The notes: generated from the letters alone by a model not told the origin. Shown: positions 24,517 through 35,358, counted from the first letter of the stretch. The stretch: DNA of 48,098 nt from Shumkonia mesophila (GCF_026163695.1 NZ_JAOTID010000021.1:1-48098), one strand, 5' to 3'. Translations and numbers: made by a program.

Positions 24517-26778
24517 TTAAACGGCCTCGACGAAGCTGTCAATCACCTTCTTGTCGCCGGCCTTCTCGAAGGCGATTTCGAGCTTGTTGCCGTCGATGGC
24601 GACGATGCGGCCATAGCCGAACTTCTGGTGGAAGACGCGCTGGCCGACAGCGAAGCGGCTGGCCGCCGCCGTCGCCGGCTGGATGCTCCAGGCGACGTCA
24701 TCGAGCAGCGGCGCGGCGGCGCGGCGGCGCGGCCAGCCGCCGCCCGACCCGAAACGCCCGGCCTCGCCAAAGCCGCCGCGCCCGCCGGCCTCGCCCCCCC
24801 GATAGAGGCCGGGGGCGGCCCTGGCGGCGACGTGCTCGGCCGGCAGCTCGTCGACGAAGCGCGACGGGATGGCGCTCTGCCACTGGCCATAGACCCGCCG
24901 GTTGGCGGCGAAGCTGACGATGGCGCGCCGGCGCGCCCGGGTCAGGCCGACATAGGCCAGGCGCCGCTCCTCCTCCAGCCCGCCGGTGCCGCTTTCGTCC
25001 AGCGCCCGCTGATGGGGAAACAGGCCCTCCTCCCAGCCGGGCAGGAAGACGGTTTCGAACTCCAGCCCCTTGGCGCCGTGCAGCGTCATCAGGTTGACCT
25101 TGTCGTCGGCCGTCGACTCGTCGTTTTCCATGACCAGGCTGACGTGCTCGAGGAAGCCGGCCAAGTTCTCGAATTCGCCGATGGCGGCGACCATTTCCTT
25201 CAGGTTCTCCAGCCGCCCCGGGGCGTCGGGGGCGCGGCTTTGCTTCCACATCGTCGTGTAGCCCGATTCGTCCAGCACCTGGGCGGTCAGGTCGGCGGCG
25301 TCCATGGTGGAAAGCAGGCCGCGCCAGCGATCGAAGTCGGCCAGCAGCGCCGCCAGCGTGGCCCGCGCCTTGGGCTTCAGCTCGTCGGTGGCGACGATGT
25401 CCTCGACGGCGCGCGTCAGCGGCACGCCCTGCGCGCGGGCCAGCACATGGACGGCCTGGAGCGTCGAGGCGCCGATGCCGCGCTTGGGCACGTTGACGAT
25501 GCGCTCGAAGGCCAAGTCGTCGGCCGGCTGGGCGATGACGCGCAGATAGGCGATGGCGTCGCGGATTTCCTGGCGCTCGTAGAAGCGCTGGCCGCCGATG
25601 ACGCGATAGGGGATGCCCAGCGTGATCAGCCGCTCCTCGAACTCGCGGGTCTGGAAACCGGCCCTGACCAGGATGGCCATCCCGTTCAGCGGGTGTTTCT
25701 TGGCCTGGAGCGATTCGATCTCGTCGCCGACGAAGCGGGCCTCCTCCTCGCCGTCCCAGACCCCGTTGACGAGCACCTTGTCGCCCGCCTCGCCCTCGGT
25801 CCACAGCGTCTTGCCCAGGCGCCCCTCGTTGTGGGCGATCAGCCCGGAGGCGGCGCCCAGGATGTGCGGCGTCGAGCGGTAGTTGCGCTCCAGCCGGACC
25901 ACGTGGGCACCGGGAAAGTCCTTCTCGAAGCGCAGGATGTTGCCGACCTCGGCGCCGCGCCAGCTATAGATCGACTGATCGTCATCTCCGACGCAGCACA
26001 GGTTGCCGTCGTTGCCGGCCAGCAGGCGCAGCCACAGGTACTGGGCGACGTTGGTGTCCTGGTACTCGTCGACCAGGATGTAGCGGAACTGCCGGCGATA
26101 GTGGGCCAACGCTTCCGGGTCGGCCAGGAACAGCGTCAGGCAATGCAAAAGCAGGTCGCCGAAGTCGCAGGCGTTCAGCGCCTTCAGCCGGTCCTGGTAT
26201 TCGCCATAGAGGTCGAGGCCATGGCCGTCGCAGGCGTCCGAGCCTTCCGCCGCCGTCACCTTGGCAGGCGTGAGCCCGCGGTCCTTCCAGCGCTGGATGG
26301 CGGAGAGCACCAGGCGCCCCGGCGTCTTCTTCTCGTCGATGCCGCGGGCTTCCAGCAGCTGACGGATCAGGCGCAGCTGGTCGTCCTCGTCGAGGATGGT
26401 GAAGGCGGGGGTGAGGCCGAGGACCTCGGCGTGGCGGCGCACGATGCGCGCGCCCAGGGCGTGGAAGGTGCCGACCCACCAGCCCTCGACCTCGCGCCCC
26501 AGCAGGTCGGCCACCCGTTCGCGCATCTCGCGCGCCGCCTTGTTGGTGAAGGTGACGGCCATGATCTCCCACGGCCGGGCCTTGCCCTGAAGCAGGATGT
26601 GGGCAAGGCGCGTGGTCAGCACGCGGGTCTTGCCGGTGCCCGCCCCGGCCAGCACCAGAAGCGCGCCCTCGGTGGTTTCCACGGCCTGGCGCTGGGTGTC
26701 GTTGAGCCCCGCCAGATAGGGCGACGGCGCGGCGACGGCGGGGCCGGGGGAATCGGTGAACTCGAAGGGATCGGACAT
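24517..26778 (-). CDS. uvrD: UvrD/PcrA-type ATP-dependent DNA helicase (SF1)
   Basis: This 753-residue SF1A helicase unwinds DNA 3'-5' in excision and mismatch repair. Motifs in order: Q motif LNDTQRQAVETTEGALLV; Walker A LAGAGTGKTRVL; Walker B YILVDEYQDTN; motif III DDDQSIYSWRGAE; motif IV RNYRST; motif V MTLHGAKGLEFETVFLPGWE; motif VI YVGLTRARRRAIVSFA. The C-terminal tail RVFHQKFGYGRIVAIDGNKL is the tudor-like domain that binds RNA polymerase in PcrA/UvrD. ATG 26778 precedes MSDPFEFTDSPG. It is followed by prmA on the same strand at a gap of 32 bases, so they may share transcription. Confidence 0.95.
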   Translation of the reverse strand: MSDPFEFTDSPGPAVAAPSPYLAGLNDTQRQAVETTEGALLVLAGAGTGKTRVLTTRLAHILLQGKARPWEIMAVTFTNKAAREMRERVADLLGREVEGWWVGTFHALGARIVRRHAEVLGLTPAFTILDEDDQLRLIRQLLEARGIDEKKTPGRLVLSAIQRWKDRGLTPAKVTAAEGSDACDGHGLDLYGEYQDRLKALNACDFGDLLLHCLTLFLADPEALAHYRRQFRYILVDEYQDTNVAQYLWLRLLAGNDGNLCCVGDDDQSIYSWRGAEVGNILRFEKDFPGAHVVRLERNYRSTPHILGAASGLIAHNEGRLGKTLWTEGEAGDKVLVNGVWDGEEEARFVGDEIESLQAKKHPLNGMAILVRAGFQTREFEERLITLGIPYRVIGGQRFYERQEIRDAIAYLRVIAQPADDLAFERIVNVPKRGIGASTLQAVHVLARAQGVPLTRAVEDIVATDELKPKARATLAALLADFDRWRGLLSTMDAADLTAQVLDESGYTTMWKQSRAPDAPGRLENLKEMVAAIGEFENLAGFLEHVSLVMENDESTADDKVNLMTLHGAKGLEFETVFLPGWEEGLFPHQRALDESGTGGLEEERRLAYVGLTRARRRAIVSFAANRRVYGQWQSAIPSRFVDELPAEHVAARAAPGLYRGGEAGGRGGFGEAGRFGSGGGWPRRRAAAPLLDDVAWSIQPATAAASRFAVGQRVFHQKFGYGRIVAIDGNKLEIAFEKAGDKKVIDSFVEAV

Positions 26779-26901
26779 GGACGGATATATAGCCACAGGC
26801 CGACGCGCTGTCTGCGGCGAAGTGTCGGCGGCCGGGGTCTTTTCACCACCCCCCGTCATCCCCACCTGATTCCCTGAGCCATCCCTTTGGAGGGACCGCC
26901 G

Positions 26902-27936
26902 ATGCAGATTTCCGCCCCCATCCGCCGGGCGGCGCGGTTCTTGGGAATCCTCGTTGGAGGAACGATCGCCGGCCTCGCCTTTCCGGCCGCCGCCGACAGC
27001 CTCGCCCAGGAAGACGTCCAGCGCATCATCGAAGCCGTGGTCGGCATCGAGGCCCAGGTCCCGGCCGACGCCCGCAGCGTCGAATCGCTGGGCCGCCAGC
27101 GAACCGGCACCGGCATGGTCATCGACGGCAACGGCCTGGTGCTGACCGTCGGCTATCTGATCCTGGAAGCCGCCGAAGTGTCGGTCTACGGACCCGACGG
27201 CCGGCCGGTGCCGGCCGCCGTCGTCGGCTACGACCACGAGACCGGCTTCGGCCTGGTGCGCACGGCGCTGCCGCTCAAGGTCAAGCCGCTGGCGCTGGGC
27301 CGCTCGGCCGAACTCGAGGTCGGCGACAGCGTGCTGGCGATCGCCCGCCTGGGACCGGCCCCGGTGATGCCGCAGATGGTGGTCAACCGGCGCGATTTCG
27401 CCGGCAACTGGGAATACCTGCTGGAAAACGCGCTGTTCACCTCGCCGCCGCTTCCCGGCTTCGGCGGCGCCGCCCTGATCGGCGTCGACGGCACGCTGCT
27501 GGGCGTCGGCTCGCTGTTCGTCCAGGACGCCATCGCCGGTCACGACCCCCTACCCGGCAACATGTTCATCCCCATCGACCTCCTGAAGCCCATCCTGGCC
27601 GACCTTTTGACCGACGGCCGGCGATCCGGCCCGGCGCAACCGTGGCTCGGCCTTTACACCGGCGAAACGGGCGGCCGGGTGGTGATCGCGCGCGTCGTGG
27701 CCGGCGGCCCGGCGGAGGCGGCCGGGCTGAAACCCGGCGACATCATCATGGGCGTCGGCGGCAAGAGCGTGCAGGACATGGTCGATTTCATGCGCAAGGT
27801 GCGCACGCAGGGCAAGGCCGGCGACGACATTCCGATCGACGTCATGTCCGGGGCCACCGCCGACATGACGATCGGCCGGCGCGTCATCCATTCCCGCGAC
27901 CGCCACGACTGGCTGCGCCTGAAGCGCGACCTGTAG
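26902..27936 (+). CDS. Trypsin-like PDZ protein without a catalytic triad (pseudoprotease)
   Basis: The 344-residue protein has a signal peptide (about residues 10-31), a DegP-like trypsin fold and one C-terminal PDZ domain (about 245-330, with AEAAGLKPGDIIMGVGGKSV). The three active-site regions are recognisable but altered: GLVLTVGYLILEAAE lacks the His of TNxHV (about 82-86), DHETGFGLVR lacks the Asp of the DxxTDLAVL block (about 111-120), and GFGGAAL at 187-192 lacks the Ser of GNSGGPL. It therefore cannot cut in the usual way, but may bind proteins in the periplasm. GGAGGG lies 8 bases before ATG 26902. It is divergent from the helicase gene. Confidence 0.88.
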   Translation: MQISAPIRRAARFLGILVGGTIAGLAFPAAADSLAQEDVQRIIEAVVGIEAQVPADARSVESLGRQRTGTGMVIDGNGLVLTVGYLILEAAEVSVYGPDGRPVPAAVVGYDHETGFGLVRTALPLKVKPLALGRSAELEVGDSVLAIARLGPAPVMPQMVVNRRDFAGNWEYLLENALFTSPPLPGFGGAALIGVDGTLLGVGSLFVQDAIAGHDPLPGNMFIPIDLLKPILADLLTDGRRSGPAQPWLGLYTGETGGRVVIARVVAGGPAEAAGLKPGDIIMGVGGKSVQDMVDFMRKVRTQGKAGDDIPIDVMSGATADMTIGRRVIHSRDRHDWLRLKRDL

Positions 27937-27939
27937 GCC

Positions 27940-28028
27940 AATTTCGGGGACACCATCCTTCCAATTTCAGGGACACCATACTTAATTCACCTTGAATTAA
28001 GTATGGTGTCCCTGAAATTACCGAAATT
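27940..28028. repeat. GGGGACACC hairpin element, copy C
   Basis: A 27-bp perfect inverted repeat (27963-27989 and 27993-28019) with a 3-base loop; here the core reads CAGGGACACC on one arm and GGTGTCCCTG on the other. An outer remnant (AATTTCGG at 27940, CCGAAATT at 28021) surrounds it. It fills the gap between two convergent genes, starting 3 bases after one stop and ending 3 before the other. Confidence 0.87.
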
Positions 28029-28031
28029 ACC

Positions 28032-29816
28032 CTACTCGTGCTCCTCGCGGCGGCTGTCGACCAGGGCGCGGTTGTAGGCGGCGATGACGTCGCGCTCGTG
28101 GACGCAGCCGCGCAGCACCCCGGTGTCCGTCGAATCGACCACCGCGATGTGTTCCTCGCCGGCATCGCGCATGGCCGTGAGTGCGCTCCCAAGATCGGCG
28201 TTGACGGGCAGCATCGGCGGATGCAGGCGGGCGACGTCGCTGGCGGTGAGCAGGTCGTCGCAATCGGCGTCGAAGGCCATCTCGCTCAGGTCCTGCAGCG
28301 TGATGGTGCCCAAGAGGGTGCCGTCGCCGCGCACGACGAACACCTCGCCGACCCGCGACTGCAGAAGCCGGGCGCGGATTTCCGGCAGGCGGACCCCCTC
28401 GGTCACGGTGACGCACACGTCATCCATGACGTCGCGCACCCGGATGCCACGCAGCAGCGCCGCCTCGAAGCCGGCCTTGAGGTCGATGCCGCGCCTGGCC
28501 AGCTGGAAGGTGAAGTGGGAATGGCCGGTGACCTGCTTGGTGATGACCGAGGACACCACCACCGCCACCATCACCGCCAGGGTCACGGCGTAATCGCCGG
28601 TCATCTCGAAAATGATCAGCGTGGTCGAGATGGGCGCGCCCAGCACGGCGGCGGCGACCGCGCCCATGCCGACGATGGTATAGGAATCGGCCCCCGACGA
28701 CAGGCCGGGGACGAGCTGGGTGACCACGGTACCGTAAGCGCCGCCGAGCATGGCGCCGATGACCAGGGACGGGCTGAACACGCCTCCGGCAAAGCCGAAG
28801 CCGATGCTGAGGATGGTGGCCAGCAGCTTGCCGAGGAAGGCGGCGGCCAGCACGGCCAGCGGCAGCGCGCCCCGCATCGCGTCGTCGGTCACCCCGTAGC
28901 CGAGGCCCAGGACCTGGGGCACCGCCAGCGCGATGGCGCCGACCAGGAGGCCGCCGGCCATCGGGCGCAGCCACACCGGCCCCGGCAGGCGGCCCACCCC
29001 GTCCTGGAGCGCCGCGGTGCCGCGGATGAAGGCGATGGCGGCCACCGCCGAAAGGACGCCCAGCACCAGGAAGGCCGGGATCTCGCCCAGCGAGACGCCG
29101 GGGTGCTGGGCGATGATGAAGGCCGGGTAGTCGCCGAAATAGGCGCGCGACGCCATGGTCCCCACCACGCTGGCCAGCACGATGGGGGCGAACGAGCTGA
29201 GCCCGTAGGAACCGATGACCACTTCGTTGGCGAAGAGGGCCCCGGCGATTGGCGCGTTGAAGGAGGCCGCCACCGCCGCCGCCACCCCGCAGCCCATCAC
29301 GGTACGGGCCAGCATGCGCGTCAGGCGCAGCGTCTTGGCCAGCCAGCCGCCGAGCGCCGCGCCCAGGTGGACGGCCGGCCCCTCGCGCCCGACCGAGGCC
29401 CCGACACCGATGGAAACGGCGTCGACGAGCGCCGTCTTGAGGCCGCGGCGCAGCGACATGCGGCCGCTGCGAAAGGCGTTGGCGGCGATGACGTCGGCCA
29501 CGTTCGACGGCCGCCGGCGCCGGATCACGAAGCGGAACAGCAGGCCGACCAGCAGCCCGCCCGCCGTCGGCGCCGCCAGCACCCACCACCACGGAAGGGT
29601 CATCACGTGCTCGACCAGGCGCGGGCTGGTGGTGCCGTAGAAGACGCCCTGCACCAGGGCGATGGCCTCGCGGAACAGGATGATCGCCCCGGCCGACAGG
29701 GCGCCGACGGCGATCGCCAGGATGGCCAGGATCAACTGGTCGTTGCGGATCGTCCGCCGGGCCCGCATGAGGACCCGGCTGATGGTCAGTCGGCTGGTCG
29801 GCAGGCGCTTCTTCAT
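28032..29816 (-). CDS. ClC family chloride transporter/channel with C-terminal CBS pair
   Basis: This 594-residue protein has the ClC membrane domain (about residues 25-430) and two CBS domains at the C-terminus (about 455-590). The gating glutamate is in GREGP (143-147, E145). AGGVFSPSLVIGAMLGGAYG is the conserved GxFxP block. The equivalent of the internal proton glutamate of E. coli ClcA (E203) appears to be Val199 in LFANEVV, as in chloride channels. The GSGIP motif of ClcA is replaced by PSNVADV, so ion selectivity may differ. The ligand of the CBS domains, usually an adenosine nucleotide, would gate the protein. Confidence 0.94.
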   Translation of the reverse strand: MKKRLPTSRLTISRVLMRARRTIRNDQLILAILAIAVGALSAGAIILFREAIALVQGVFYGTTSPRLVEHVMTLPWWWVLAAPTAGGLLVGLLFRFVIRRRRPSNVADVIAANAFRSGRMSLRRGLKTALVDAVSIGVGASVGREGPAVHLGAALGGWLAKTLRLTRMLARTVMGCGVAAAVAASFNAPIAGALFANEVVIGSYGLSSFAPIVLASVVGTMASRAYFGDYPAFIIAQHPGVSLGEIPAFLVLGVLSAVAAIAFIRGTAALQDGVGRLPGPVWLRPMAGGLLVGAIALAVPQVLGLGYGVTDDAMRGALPLAVLAAAFLGKLLATILSIGFGFAGGVFSPSLVIGAMLGGAYGTVVTQLVPGLSSGADSYTIVGMGAVAAAVLGAPISTTLIIFEMTGDYAVTLAVMVAVVVSSVITKQVTGHSHFTFQLARRGIDLKAGFEAALLRGIRVRDVMDDVCVTVTEGVRLPEIRARLLQSRVGEVFVVRGDGTLLGTITLQDLSEMAFDADCDDLLTASDVARLHPPMLPVNADLGSALTAMRDAGEEHIAVVDSTDTGVLRGCVHERDVIAAYNRALVDSRREEHE

Positions 29817-30014
29817 GGATTCCCCGTTCGGCGCTCCGTCCCTGTCAATACGGGCTTTCTGGCCCTCTCGTCAAAGGATTGGCGCATGAGAAGGGCCATC
29901 CCCCCGCGGGGGCGCCCGGGCGAAGGGCGTTGCCGCGCCCGGCGGCCTATGCCATAAGCGGGACGCGAAAAGGCCGCCGCGGCAGCGACGGCAGGGTGGA
30001 AATGCGCGCGGACG

Positions 30015-30806
30015 ATGAGCGGAACGAGCCTGAAAGAGCCGATGGACGGTGGCGACGCGCCAAGGATGGCGGGGCCGGAGCTTTCGGTCGTGGTGCCGGT
30101 CCACAATGAATCCGAGAACGTCGTTCCGCTGATCCTGGAAGTGCTGGCGGCGCTGGACGGGCAGTTCGACTTCGAGCTCATCTACGTCGACGATTGCAGC
30201 GACGACGCGACGCCGGACCTGTTGGCCGACGCCCTCGGCCGCTTCCCACGCCTGAGGGTGCTCCGCCACCGCGCGCGGACCGGCCAGAGCGCCGCGCTGG
30301 CCACCGGCATCGAGGCCGCCCGCGGGCGGACCATCGCCACGCTGGACGGCGACGGCCAGAACGACCCCGCCGACATCGCCGCCCTGGTGAAGCAGTTGCA
30401 GGAATCGCCCGATCCCGACCGCCTGCTGGTCGCCGGCCATCGCGCCCGCCGCCGCGACACCTGGGTCAAGCGCCTGTCCTCGCGCGTCGCCAACGGCGTG
30501 CGCCGCGCCCTGCTTGGCGACGGCACGCCGGACACCGGCTGCGGGCTCAAGGTGTTCACGCGAACGGCGTTCCTGGCGATGCCGCGCTTCGATCACATGC
30601 ACCGCTTCCTGCCGGCCCTGATGCTCCGGGCCGGCGGCACGGTGGTGTCGGTGCCCGTCAACCACCGGCACCGTACCAAGGGGCGCACCAAGTACGGCGT
30701 CTTCGACCGCCTGTGGGTCGGGCTGTTCGATCTGATCGGCGTCATGTGGCTGCAGCGGCGGCGCATCGTCCCGACGGCGGACGAGATCGCGGCCAAGCGG
30801 GATTGA
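30015..30806 (+). CDS. GT2 family glycosyltransferase (polyprenyl-phosphate sugar synthase type)
   Basis: The 263-residue protein is a GT-A fold glycosyltransferase of family 2: LSVVVPVHNESENVVPLILE, then LIYVDDCSDDATPDLL with the DD pair that binds the nucleotide, TLDGDGQNDPADI with the DxD-like metal site, and PDTGCGLKVFTRTAFLAMPR. It lacks C-terminal membrane helices. This is the dolichol-phosphate mannosyltransferase/ArnC type, which moves a sugar from a nucleotide donor to undecaprenyl phosphate at the inner membrane. Two downstream genes run in the same direction at gaps of 11 bases, forming an operon with an ArnT-like transferase that could use the product. Confidence 0.9.
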   Translation: MSGTSLKEPMDGGDAPRMAGPELSVVVPVHNESENVVPLILEVLAALDGQFDFELIYVDDCSDDATPDLLADALGRFPRLRVLRHRARTGQSAALATGIEAARGRTIATLDGDGQNDPADIAALVKQLQESPDPDRLLVAGHRARRRDTWVKRLSSRVANGVRRALLGDGTPDTGCGLKVFTRTAFLAMPRFDHMHRFLPALMLRAGGTVVSVPVNHRHRTKGRTKYGVFDRLWVGLFDLIGVMWLQRRRIVPTADEIAAKRD

Positions 30807-30817
30807 GGAAGCGGCCC

Positions 30818-31570
30818 GTGCCTCAAAAAGCCGTTCCGACACGCACAACCCTTTTGGTCCGCGGCTTTTTCATGATCGCCGCCTTCGTCGCCGCCGGCCT
30901 TTTCGTGCGCGCGCTGGAAGAGGGCCAATTCCTCAATGCCGAATGGGTCGACGCCGTCGTCCGCGACCACGGACTGACCGGGCAGGTCGTCTTCCTGGCC
31001 GTCGGCGCGCTGTTCACCGCTTTCGGGCTGCCCCGCCAGGTGGTGTGTTTCCTTGGCGGTTATGGCTTCGGATTCATGCTGGGCACGGCGCTGGCGCTGA
31101 CCGCCACGGTGATGGGCTGCACCATCGCCTTCCTGTTCGCCCGGCTGGCCGCCCGCGACCTTTTGGCCCATCGCTTCTCCGGGCGCCTGCGCCGGGCTGA
31201 CGCCGTTCTCGGCAAGACCCCGTTCTCGGTGATCCTGACCATCCGCCTGCTGCCGGTCGGCAGCAACCTCGCCACCAACCTGGTGGCCGGGGTGTCGAGC
31301 GCCGCGCTGTGGCCGTTCGTCGCCGCCTCGGCCCTCGGCCACCTGCCGCAGACGGTGGTGTTCGCCCTGGTCGGCAGCGGCATCAACGTCGACCCCGAGA
31401 TCCGCCTGACCCTGGGCATCGTCCTCTTTGTCCTTTCCATGCTGCTGGGCACACACCTCTATTTCCGGCTGCGCAAGGATGCTACCCTTTGGGGCGTCAT
31501 CGAAATGGCCGGCGGCGCCACCGGTGCCGAAGGCGCGCCCGCCGCCGCCAGCCCGCGCATTCCCGATTGA
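30818..31570 (+). CDS. TVP38/TMEM64 (DedA/VTT) family membrane protein
   Basis: The start is the GTG at 30818, with GAGGA 8-9 bases upstream. The 250-residue protein has about six hydrophobic segments and the VTT domain: FGLPRQVVCFLGGYGFGFML with the Pro-Gly-containing re-entrant loop, then LARLAARDLL-type linker text and VSSAALWPFVAASALGHLPQ. Members of this superfamily scramble lipids or move undecaprenyl phosphate across the membrane. That fits a step between the GT2 and ArnT-like genes, recycling or flipping the lipid carrier; the role is inferred from family and context. Confidence 0.88.
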   Translation: MPQKAVPTRTTLLVRGFFMIAAFVAAGLFVRALEEGQFLNAEWVDAVVRDHGLTGQVVFLAVGALFTAFGLPRQVVCFLGGYGFGFMLGTALALTATVMGCTIAFLFARLAARDLLAHRFSGRLRRADAVLGKTPFSVILTIRLLPVGSNLATNLVAGVSSAALWPFVAASALGHLPQTVVFALVGSGINVDPEIRLTLGIVLFVLSMLLGTHLYFRLRKDATLWGVIEMAGGATGAEGAPAAASPRIPD

Positions 31571-31581
31571 GGCTCCGGACC

Positions 31582-33231
31582 TTGGCTCGCCGCACGTCCG
31601 ACGACATTCTCTCGCAACCGCTGCTGTGGACCGGCCTGTGGCTGGCGCTGGTCGCCGTCACCCTGTTCAGCCGGCCGCTGATGCCCGTCGACGAGACCCG
31701 CTACCTGTCGGTGGCCTGGGACATGTGGCAGCGTGGCGACTTCCTGGTCCCCCACATCAATGGCGAGCCCTACAGCCACAAGCCGCCGCTGCTGTTCTGG
31801 CTGATGCACGCCGGATGGGCGGTAACGGGCGTCAACGAGTGGTGGCCGCGGCTGGTGGCGCCGCTGTTCGGCCTGGGCTGCCTGTTCCTGACCCGCAGCC
31901 TGGCCCGGCGCCTGTGGCCGGATCGGCCCGAGGTCGCCCTCCTGGCGCCGGTGATCGTGCTGGGCAGCCTGTTCTGGACGCTGTTTTCCACCCTTACCTT
32001 CTTCGATCCGCTTCTCGCCTTCTTCGCGCTGCTCGGCATCGGCGGCCTAATCACCGCCCGGCAGCGGGCGGGTTGGCGGGGGTTCATCGTCACCGGCGTC
32101 GCCATCGGCCTGGGCGTGCTGGCCAAGGGGCCGGCCATCCTCGTCCACGTGCTGCCGGCCGCCCTGCTGGCGCCGCTGTGGGCGCCGCGCCTGATCGGGC
32201 CCTCGGGCGCCGCCGCGCCGGGGCCGGGCTGGCCGCGCTGGTATGCCGGCGTGCTGGTTTCGGTGCTCCTCGGCGCCGCCATCGGGCTGGCCTGGGCGGT
32301 GCCGGCCGCCATGTCCGGCGGTCCCGAATACGCCAACGCCATCTTCTGGGGCCAATCGGCCGGCCGCATGGTGGAATCCTTCGCCCACGGGCGGCCGTGG
32401 TGGTGGTTCGCGGCGCTCCTGCCGGTGATGCTTCTGCCCTGGCCGGCCTGGCCGGGGGCCTGGCGGGCCGTGGCCGGCGGAAGATTTGCCCTTTCCGAGG
32501 GCGGTGTCCGCCTCTGTTTGGCGTGGTTCGTGCCGGCCCTGCTGGTGTTTTCGGCGATCAGCGGCAAGCAGCCCCACTACCTGCTGCCCGAGTTCCCGGC
32601 ACTGGCCTTGATCCTGGGCCGCCTGCTTGCCGATGCCGACCCGGCCCGGGCCACCGGCCGGCGCGCCCTGCTGTTGCCCGGGCTGATCTTCGCCGCCATC
32701 GGCATCGCGCTGGCCGCGGCGCCGGTCACCTTCGCCGGCCGCATCGTCGCCGTGCACCTGTTGCAGCCGGCCTGGGCCGTCCTTCTGTTCCTGGCCATCG
32801 CCGCCGCCGTCCGGCTGGTTCGCGGCGGCCGGCTGTCGGCCGCCGTCTTTGCCCTTACCCTGATGAGCGCCGCCGCCGTCGGCGCCGTCCACCTGGCGGC
32901 CCGCCCGCTGCTGGCCGAGGCCTTCGACCAGGCGCCGCTGGCCCGCCAGTTGGGCGACTGGCAGCGGGCCGGCAGCCCGCTGGCCCATTTCGGAAAGTAT
33001 CACGCCCAGTTCAACTTCCTGGGCCGGCTGACCGCCCCCGTCGACATCATCGACAACATGGCGGAGGCGGCGGCGTGGACGACCAGAAACCCCACGGGCC
33101 GCATCATTTCCTACGAAAGCCGGCGCTCGGCCTCCGGGCCGGTGCTGGTCCTTCCCTTCCGCGGCAAATGGGTCGAGGTGTGGGAGGCCGCCGTGGTCGC
33201 CCGCGACCCCTCCGTCCTCCATCGCAACTAG
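31582..33231 (+). CDS. ArnT-like GT83 membrane glycosyltransferase
   Basis: The 549-residue protein is a polytopic GT-C transferase of the ArnT/PMT type. The catalytic first loop shows FSRPLMPVDETRYLSVAWDM with Asp-Glu, then FLVPHINGEPYSHKPPLLFW, the substrate-recognition block. About eleven membrane segments follow and a C-terminal periplasmic domain. ArnT attaches aminoarabinose from undecaprenyl phosphate to lipid A; here the absence of the other arn genes suggests a different sugar. The start is taken at the TTG at 31582, with GAGG upstream, because no ATG or GTG is better placed. It is the last gene of the three-gene operon from 30015. Confidence 0.9.
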   Translation: MARRTSDDILSQPLLWTGLWLALVAVTLFSRPLMPVDETRYLSVAWDMWQRGDFLVPHINGEPYSHKPPLLFWLMHAGWAVTGVNEWWPRLVAPLFGLGCLFLTRSLARRLWPDRPEVALLAPVIVLGSLFWTLFSTLTFFDPLLAFFALLGIGGLITARQRAGWRGFIVTGVAIGLGVLAKGPAILVHVLPAALLAPLWAPRLIGPSGAAAPGPGWPRWYAGVLVSVLLGAAIGLAWAVPAAMSGGPEYANAIFWGQSAGRMVESFAHGRPWWWFAALLPVMLLPWPAWPGAWRAVAGGRFALSEGGVRLCLAWFVPALLVFSAISGKQPHYLLPEFPALALILGRLLADADPARATGRRALLLPGLIFAAIGIALAAAPVTFAGRIVAVHLLQPAWAVLLFLAIAAAVRLVRGGRLSAAVFALTLMSAAAVGAVHLAARPLLAEAFDQAPLARQLGDWQRAGSPLAHFGKYHAQFNFLGRLTAPVDIIDNMAEAAAWTTRNPTGRIISYESRRSASGPVLVLPFRGKWVEVWEAAVVARDPSVLHRN

Positions 33232-33252
33232 CCTTTTTTGCACCGCCCGCCC

Positions 33253-33281
33253 TTGACACGGGGAACAAACCCTCATAGATC
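33253..33281 (+). promoter_or_regulatory. Vegetative promoter of groESL
   Basis: TTGACA at 33253-33258 is a perfect -35. Sixteen to seventeen bases later the region ATAGAT/TAGATC (33275-33281) is the likely -10. The CIRCE operator starts 2 bases downstream, covering the start of transcription. Confidence 0.7.
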
Positions 33282-33282
33282 G

Positions 33283-33309
33283 TTGGCACTCACTCAGGGA
33301 GAGTGCTAA
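33283..33309 (+). promoter_or_regulatory. CIRCE operator for HrcA
   Basis: TTGGCACTC, nine bases, GAGTGCTAA matches the CIRCE consensus with one change (TTG for TTA at the left arm). HrcA binding here represses groESL at normal temperature; the repressor gene is not in the window. Confidence 0.93.
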
Positions 33310-33358
33310 CGACATCGTTTGTCGATTTATCGTCAGTGATTTCTACGGAGGACACATC

Positions 33359-33664
33359 ATGAAATTCAGGCCGCTGCACGATCGCGTGCTGCTTCGCCGC
33401 GTCGAGCAGAATGAAAAGACGGCGGGTGGGATCATCATTCCCGACACCGCCAAGGAAAAGCCGATGGAAGGCGAGATTCTCGCCGTCGGAAGCGGAAGCC
33501 GTAACGAAGACGGCAAGATCGTTCCGCTCGACGTCAAGGCCGGCGACCGCGTGCTGTTCGGAAAGTGGTCCGGCACCGAGGTCAAGATCGACGGTGAGGA
33601 CCTGTTGATCATGAAGGAATCCGACCTTCTCGGCATCATCGAGAAGACCAGCAAGAAGAAATAG
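33359..33664 (+). CDS. groES: Co-chaperonin GroES
   Basis: The 101-residue protein is the seven-fold lid of the GroEL chamber. The pattern is standard: [20 protein letters not shown] at the start, the mobile loop [17 protein letters not shown] that contacts GroEL, and [20 protein letters not shown] at the end. It is preceded by a GGAGGA-type site. The groEL start follows 12 bases later, giving a two-gene heat-shock operon under CIRCE control. Confidence 0.98.
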   Translation: MKFRPLHDRVLLRRVEQNEKTAGGIIIPDTAKEKPMEGEILAVGSGSRNEDGKIVPLDVKAGDRVLFGKWSGTEVKIDGEDLLIMKESDLLGIIEKTSKKK

Positions 33665-35329
<1,665 letters not shown>

Positions 35330-35358
35330 GCCTGCCTCGTCCCAGCCTTTAGAAAAGG

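Noticed and set aside
28038..29957. A 639-codon open frame on the + strand
   Set aside because: It is the antisense shadow of the ClC gene and is rich in His, Asp and Gly with no fold.
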